Below are positions 6,501 to 8,695 of a stretch of 8,695 bases of DNA, piece by piece (position 1 is the first letter of the stretch; each line of letters opens with the position of its first letter). The stretch is from CAYLOP01 sp964385305 (lineage in GTDB: Bacteria > Chloroflexota > Anaerolineae > Anaerolineales > E44-bin32): assembly GCA_964385305.1 (NCBI GenBank), contig CAYLOP010000131.1:1-8695 (forward strand), read 5' to 3'. The notes below the pieces were generated by a model. The model saw nothing but the letters and a program-made list of their open reading frames with translations, did no database searches and had not been told where the DNA came from. A program made the translations under genes and the position numbers.

Positions 6501-8695
6501 ATTTGACTTTGGGGAGTGGGCTTGAAAAAACCTTTACATCAGCGGATCCTCAGCGCTTACGCGTCCACATCGATGTCACGCAGGTGAATGGAGGGGGCAG
6601 CTTCACGCTGGCGTACGATTCAGCTGCCAACGCCACTTCGTTGGATACGCCAGCACTTACGGCGACGGATGTGGCGCTGATGCTTTTGAGTGTGGTAGTG
6701 CTGGTCCCGATCATCACCACACTGCTCACCAGCAATCGCCGCTTGGCTGTACGAGTCACACTTGTAGCCACCTCCATGATCCTCGCCCTAGCTTTGTTAG
6801 CCCAGCAAGTGATCTTTGTGAATGCCGCGCCGGACACGTTCTATCTGCGGGATTCATCCAACAATGGCGCATCCCCTGCAGGCTTGGATATGAACTACGG
6901 CCAGGGCTCTAGTGAAGATACGCTGGTGTTCGATGATGCGGCGGATGAGGCTTATTGGTATACGGAATTTGCTTATCCGTCGGGAGGGGAGGATGCCAGC
7001 CTTGCTGCCGGAGGCTACACACTCGACATGCACTTCAGCCAACTCCCATCGTACCCCTCAGATTGGTACAGTCCGGAGTGGCCATATCGCAAGACGATTA
7101 CGCTCGATGCAGGCATGGTTGCCGAAGATCTCGATTTCTTCCCCGTATTGATCAGTCTCCCTTCCGACGCGCAACTGGCGGCCAAAGCGCAGTCCGACGG
7201 CGGCGATATTGTCTTCACGGCATCCAACGGCATTAACGAGATGGACCATCAGATCGAAAAGTACGAGCCGTCGACGGGCGAATTGGTGGCGTGGGTCAAG
7301 GTTCCGACCCTCTACAGCGGCACCGACACCGTACTTTACATGTACTATGGCAACCTTACAATCGGCAATCAATGGAATGTCATCGACACGTGGGACGAGA
7401 ACGGCAATGAGAACTACGTGGCGGTATGGCACCTTGATGAAGATCAGGAGGGCGTAGGCACTGCCGAGCTCTACGAGGATTCGACATTCTATGGAAACGA
7501 TGGCGACGACAATGTCGTCGCGACGGGGCAAGGCGGGCAAATCGACGGCGGGCAGGAGTTCAACGGCTCGAGCGACTACATAGATACGAAAGATGGCCCC
7601 CTCGATCTCATCGAACAGCTCACGATATCGGGCTGGGTATATCGTGAGAGCAATACCTCCACCCATCACATCGCCTCGAAAGCAGCCTCGGACGCTTGCC
7701 CCTGGCAATTCGAGATGCTCTCAACAAGCAATGTGCTCCGTTTGTTTACACGAGAGGCAACCGACACGTCTGAATCCATCGATTCAACAGATACGGTCGA
7801 TTTGAATGCATGGCACCATGTTGCCGTGGTCCGAAACGATACACAGGTCACCTTCTACATCGACGGGAGCCAGGATTCAGGCGGATGGCAATCTTTCACG
7901 GTCACACCGACGGCGAATAGTGTTACAGCGAAGATCGGCGCAGAAGGTGGTGGGGGCGACAACTTCTTCGATGGTTTCCTGGATGAGCTACGCGTCTCAG
8001 ACATCGCCCGGCCTTCAGCCTGGATCTCCACCGAGTACAACAATCAGAAGAATCAGGGCGTTGGCGGTGGGAAATTCATCAAATCGCTGGGCGCTGAGGA
8101 GGCCTTGCCTGCGGTTGACATCGTCGTAGATGTCTACCATACAGACGATAGCGGCGGCGACGCACAGGAGATCGTCACCTCCTCTACGATCACGCTCAAC
8201 ATCGATACACCCAATCCCTATCCCCTCAACATTGGTACGGGCTCGCTCCAGACCTTCCAGACTACGGACCCAAGACGGGTACGCGTTCACATCGACGTCA
8301 CGGAAGTCCATGGGAGCGGCAGTTTCACGCTGGCCTATGACTCCACGGCTAATCCAAGCGCGCTCAACACACCCACCATGGTCGTTGTCGACTTGACCTT
8401 CTTGTTCGCAGCTGTGGTGATCTTCATCCCGATCCTGATCGATCTCCTCATGAAGAGGCGCAGGCTGGTGGCGCGCATAGCGATTTACGGTGTGGCGTTC
8501 CTGATCGTGCTGGGAATCCTGGCTCAGCAAGTATTTCTGGTTAGTGCGGCTCCCGACACTTTATATTTACGCGATACGACAGTGAATGGCGCCACACCGG
8601 CTGGCGAGGACATGAACCTCTTCGAGGGCACGTCAGAAAACACCCTGCTGTTCGATGATGTCCACCAATGTAGGGATACAAGACCTGTTGAACCC
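3563..8695 (+). CDS. Receiver-GT2 glycosyltransferase fused to repeated DUF2341/LamG membrane modules (3' partial)
   Basis: One open frame of 1,711 codons from TTG, with no stop before the window end. Order: receiver domain (14-127: D20/D21, phosphoacceptor D66, K114); two membrane segments (about 156-171 and 180-205); Gly/Asn-rich linker (208-262); GT2 domain (264-510) with DDSTD at 300, DAD at 354-356, TED at 463-465 and QRMRW at 501-505, the set found in processive cellulose-synthase-like enzymes. Hydrophobic segments follow (about 538-624), then a basic tail, a helix at 703-724, and repeated probable ectodomain units from 727 onward joined by two-helix hairpins. No PilZ domain is visible. 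It probably makes or secretes a polysaccharide from a nucleotide sugar at the cytoplasmic membrane, under phospho-signal control. Polymer identity is unknown. Topology after the GT2 domain is uncertain, since I count three segments where an even number is expected. Domain calls are firm; the integrated function is inference. Confidence 0.9.
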   Translation, partial: MHRGGISVESGRAVRILIVDDNQAYRDQLASLLKTQAEFVIVGMAADGEEAVAKAEQLQPDVVLMDQQMPKLTGVEATRRIKSSLPSTRVIFIAAEGRWHNDAMRAGAERFFLKDDDLSELLSTIQDPLAGLRPSAEPPRRSLLKDVLKNTWLWRGVVLIVFALIVFSFVRSPRLMLLRTALFFGLFFFAYGLKYYASVALILFATSGNGNGDRNGNQHIARKINGWMNGKRNGKRQGGWSAGGLNGLGQANGGNGRLPAHQQPFISIHLPLYNEVQVVDRLLTACTSMDYENYEVIVADDSTDETTQILRERWASHPRVKLSHREDRSGFKGGALKVATGRMDPRTEFIAIFDADFVPPPDILHQFLAYFYGTNGNHASSKHGDQEPRLLDDKVAVVQGYQWHILNASENWITRGVRSEYSGSYVIERSGQELVGSMKMISGSVFMIRADVLREVGWRTSITEDWELTIRLHLHGYKVLYTPFIQAPAECVARFKQLARQRMRWAEGHTFNVKKYFIQVLTSPRINAREKAEFIYYAPYYLQSVFFILGTIAWLISQLFFQSGLPFWTETLGWSLVFVNALSLVIMNLTGLFLERGVRRNIGGLLSFVILTYLLVPYQAYAALKGLFEPHEGGWHRTQKTGVITEVLERLGMRRRLPRLRPKQKGHAPGLAFRLGFSTEELSRFLPPFFRRLANRMQLRHGVAFGLMVCVLLLLYLSMRILVVSAAPDIFYLRGTNGNGATPTGQDMDYMQGVSEDTLLFDSVDDEAYWYTAESYPTDGEETTLVGGEYKLNLHLGQLPGAWWDSEYLYRKQITVPTYESTAAAGYVVPVAFDHKALVDASKSLASGDDVRVVHWNGSSWTELERALDPDSDWNDVDPTQIWFKLVDPVSSPGSDNNYYLYYGKSSAPSLPDDWANVLPMRDDFNDGTFLSGIAASEEDAPFVKIDVSVYHTRADGSLPHVIVSAPDVKIDANSIDPLDLTLGSGLEKTFTSADPQRLRVHIDVTQVNGGGSFTLAYDSAANATSLDTPALTATDVALMLLSVVVLVPIITTLLTSNRRLAVRVTLVATSMILALALLAQQVIFVNAAPDTFYLRDSSNNGASPAGLDMNYGQGSSEDTLVFDDAADEAYWYTEFAYPSGGEDASLAAGGYTLDMHFSQLPSYPSDWYSPEWPYRKTITLDAGMVAEDLDFFPVLISLPSDAQLAAKAQSDGGDIVFTASNGINEMDHQIEKYEPSTGELVAWVKVPTLYSGTDTVLYMYYGNLTIGNQWNVIDTWDENGNENYVAVWHLDEDQEGVGTAELYEDSTFYGNDGDDNVVATGQGGQIDGGQEFNGSSDYIDTKDGPLDLIEQLTISGWVYRESNTSTHHIASKAASDACPWQFEMLSTSNVLRLFTREATDTSESIDSTDTVDLNAWHHVAVVRNDTQVTFYIDGSQDSGGWQSFTVTPTANSVTAKIGAEGGGGDNFFDGFLDELRVSDIARPSAWISTEYNNQKNQGVGGGKFIKSLGAEEALPAVDIVVDVYHTDDSGGDAQEIVTSSTITLNIDTPNPYPLNIGTGSLQTFQTTDPRRVRVHIDVTEVHGSGSFTLAYDSTANPSALNTPTMVVVDLTFLFAAVVIFIPILIDLLMKRRRLVARIAIYGVAFLIVLGILAQQVFLVSAAPDTLYLRDTTVNGATPAGEDMNLFEGTSENTLLFDDVHQCRDTRPVEP
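3602..3943 (+). other. Receiver (REC) domain with Ala at the switch Thr/Ser position
   Basis: Residues 14-127 of the fusion: VRILIVDDNQ (acid pair D20/D21), VVLMDQQMP (phosphoacceptor D66) and FFLKDDD (K114) give a near-complete receiver. The strand that normally ends in Thr or Ser reads VIFIAAEG, so the switch residue is A94. Phosphate chemistry may still work, but the usual Thr/Tyr signal propagation is altered. The domain lies before the first membrane helix and so on the cytoplasmic side. Confidence 0.85.
4184..4351 (+). other. Low-complexity Gly/Asn-rich linker between membrane helices and GT2 domain
   Basis: Residues 208-263 are dominated by Gly and Asn with interspersed Lys/Arg (for example GNGNGDRNGN and MNGKRNGKRQGG). 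The segment is probably disordered and cytoplasmic, and separates the receiver/helix part from the catalytic domain. The coding DNA is made of short GGT/AAT-like runs, consistent with growth by slippage. Confidence 0.7.
4352..5092 (+). other. GT2 processive glycosyltransferase catalytic domain
   Basis: Residues 264-510. The nucleotide-binding start is PFISIHLPLYNE. D300/D301 in VIVADDSTD and the DAD at 354-356 should bind UDP-sugar and the divalent metal. TED (463-465) supplies the catalytic base, and QRMRW (501-505) is the processivity/acceptor motif. The order and spacing resemble BcsA-like synthases. An insert of about 20 residues (TNGNHASSKHGDQEPRLL) follows the DAD region. All key residues are present, so activity is expected. 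Confidence 0.9.
5741..6826 (+). repeat. Ectodomain repeat unit 1 (APD-YLR module, DUF2341, RVHIDVT module, membrane hairpin)
   Basis: Residues 727-1088. The APD-YLR module (5741-5962) runs from APDIFYLR to LHLGQLP. A DUF2341-like domain (5969-6277) runs from WWDSEYLYRKQITV to YYLYYGK. A short remnant (DDFNDGTF) follows where unit 2 has a LamG domain. The RVHIDVT module (6389-6622) contains VYHT and RVHIDVTQVNGGGSFTLAYD. Two hydrophobic helices (about 1037-1055 and 1065-1086) flank a basic loop, NRRLAVR, and lead to the next unit. Unit 1 is 362 residues. Confidence 0.85.
6827..8548 (+). repeat. Ectodomain repeat unit 2 (with LamG domain)
   Basis: Residues 1089-1662. The APD-YLR module (6827-7048) aligns to unit 1 without gaps over 74 residues, with 43 identities by my count. 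A typical DUF2341 domain (7064-7354) runs from WYSPEWPYRKTITL to MYYGN. A LamG/concanavalin-like domain (7409-8047) has the characteristic VAVWHLDE, FNGSSDYI, WHHVAVV and LDELRVSD segments. The RVHIDVT module is at 8117-8344. Two helices (about 1611-1629 and 1639-1660) flank the basic loop KRRRLVAR. At 574 residues it exceeds unit 1 by 212 residues, about one LamG domain. Confidence 0.85.
8549..8662 (+). repeat. Ectodomain repeat unit 3, start only, similarity ends abruptly
   Basis: Residues 1663-1700 (APDTLYLRDTTVNGATPAGE to NTLLFDDV) match the first 38 positions of the APD-YLR module in units 1 and 2. After codon 1700 the expected D/A-DEAYWYT is replaced by HQCRDTRPVEP up to the window end, although the frame stays open. 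Confidence 0.8.
8663..8695. other. Terminal 33 bases unrelated to the repeat: possible insertion, junction or assembly edge
   Basis: The sequence after 8662 (containing TGTAGGGATACAAG) does not match the corresponding bases of repeat units 1 and 2, which are otherwise collinear. It might be the end of a mobile element (it starts with TG a few bases in), a recombination point or a chimeric sequence end. Too little is visible to name an element. Confidence 0.4.

Noticed and set aside
7058..7708. 216-codon minus-strand open frame, with 8015-8530 also open
   Set aside because: Both are antisense to DUF2341, LamG and repeat modules that are recognisable on the plus strand; they are long only because of codon composition.

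Overview
This window of about 8.7 kb looks like bacterial chromosome. The combination of a TIGR03960-type B12-binding/radical SAM protein, NarL-type signalling genes, and DUF2341/LamG ectodomains on a large membrane protein suggests a Chloroflexota-like bacterium (Anaerolineae or a relative). That placement is inferred from gene content and was not tested by phylogeny.

Layout. Positions 16-1971 on the minus strand hold a complete radical SAM gene, possibly read from a leaderless transcript. Divergent from it, a tRNA-Glu(CTC) at 2077-2152 has its own sigma70-like promoter and a hairpin/T-tract terminator. A short two-gene plus-strand operon follows at 2424-3313. It has a textbook TTGACA-N17-TATCAT promoter, a 70-residue protein that is only the HisKA_3 dimerisation/phosphoacceptor domain of a histidine kinase, and a full NarL/FixJ response regulator. 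The operon ends in a perfect 36-bp palindrome that starts at the last base of the regulator stop codon, then a conventional terminator.

From 3563 to the window end runs one uninterrupted frame (1,711 codons, no stop reached) from a TTG start with a good Shine-Dalgarno. It encodes an unusual fusion: an N-terminal receiver domain, two membrane helices, a Gly/Asn-rich linker, a processive-type GT2 glycosyltransferase (DDS, DAD, TED and QRMRW motifs), more membrane helices, and then a chain of repeated, probably extracellular units. Each unit is an 'APD-YLR' module (74 residues), a DUF2341 domain, an optional LamG domain, an 'RVHIDVT' module, and a two-helix membrane hairpin leading to the next unit. 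Two full units and the start of a third are visible. Each unit begins after a basic-hydrophobic-VxA/A sequence that resembles a signal peptidase site.

Working model (inference): phosphorylation or protein contact at the receiver tunes a membrane polysaccharide synthase, whose tethered or proteolytically released beta-rich ectodomains bind or organise the polymer outside the cell. The upstream stand-alone DHp/response regulator pair may belong to the same signalling network. The third repeat loses similarity to the other two about 33 bases before the window end, which could mark an insertion, a recombination point or an assembly artefact.
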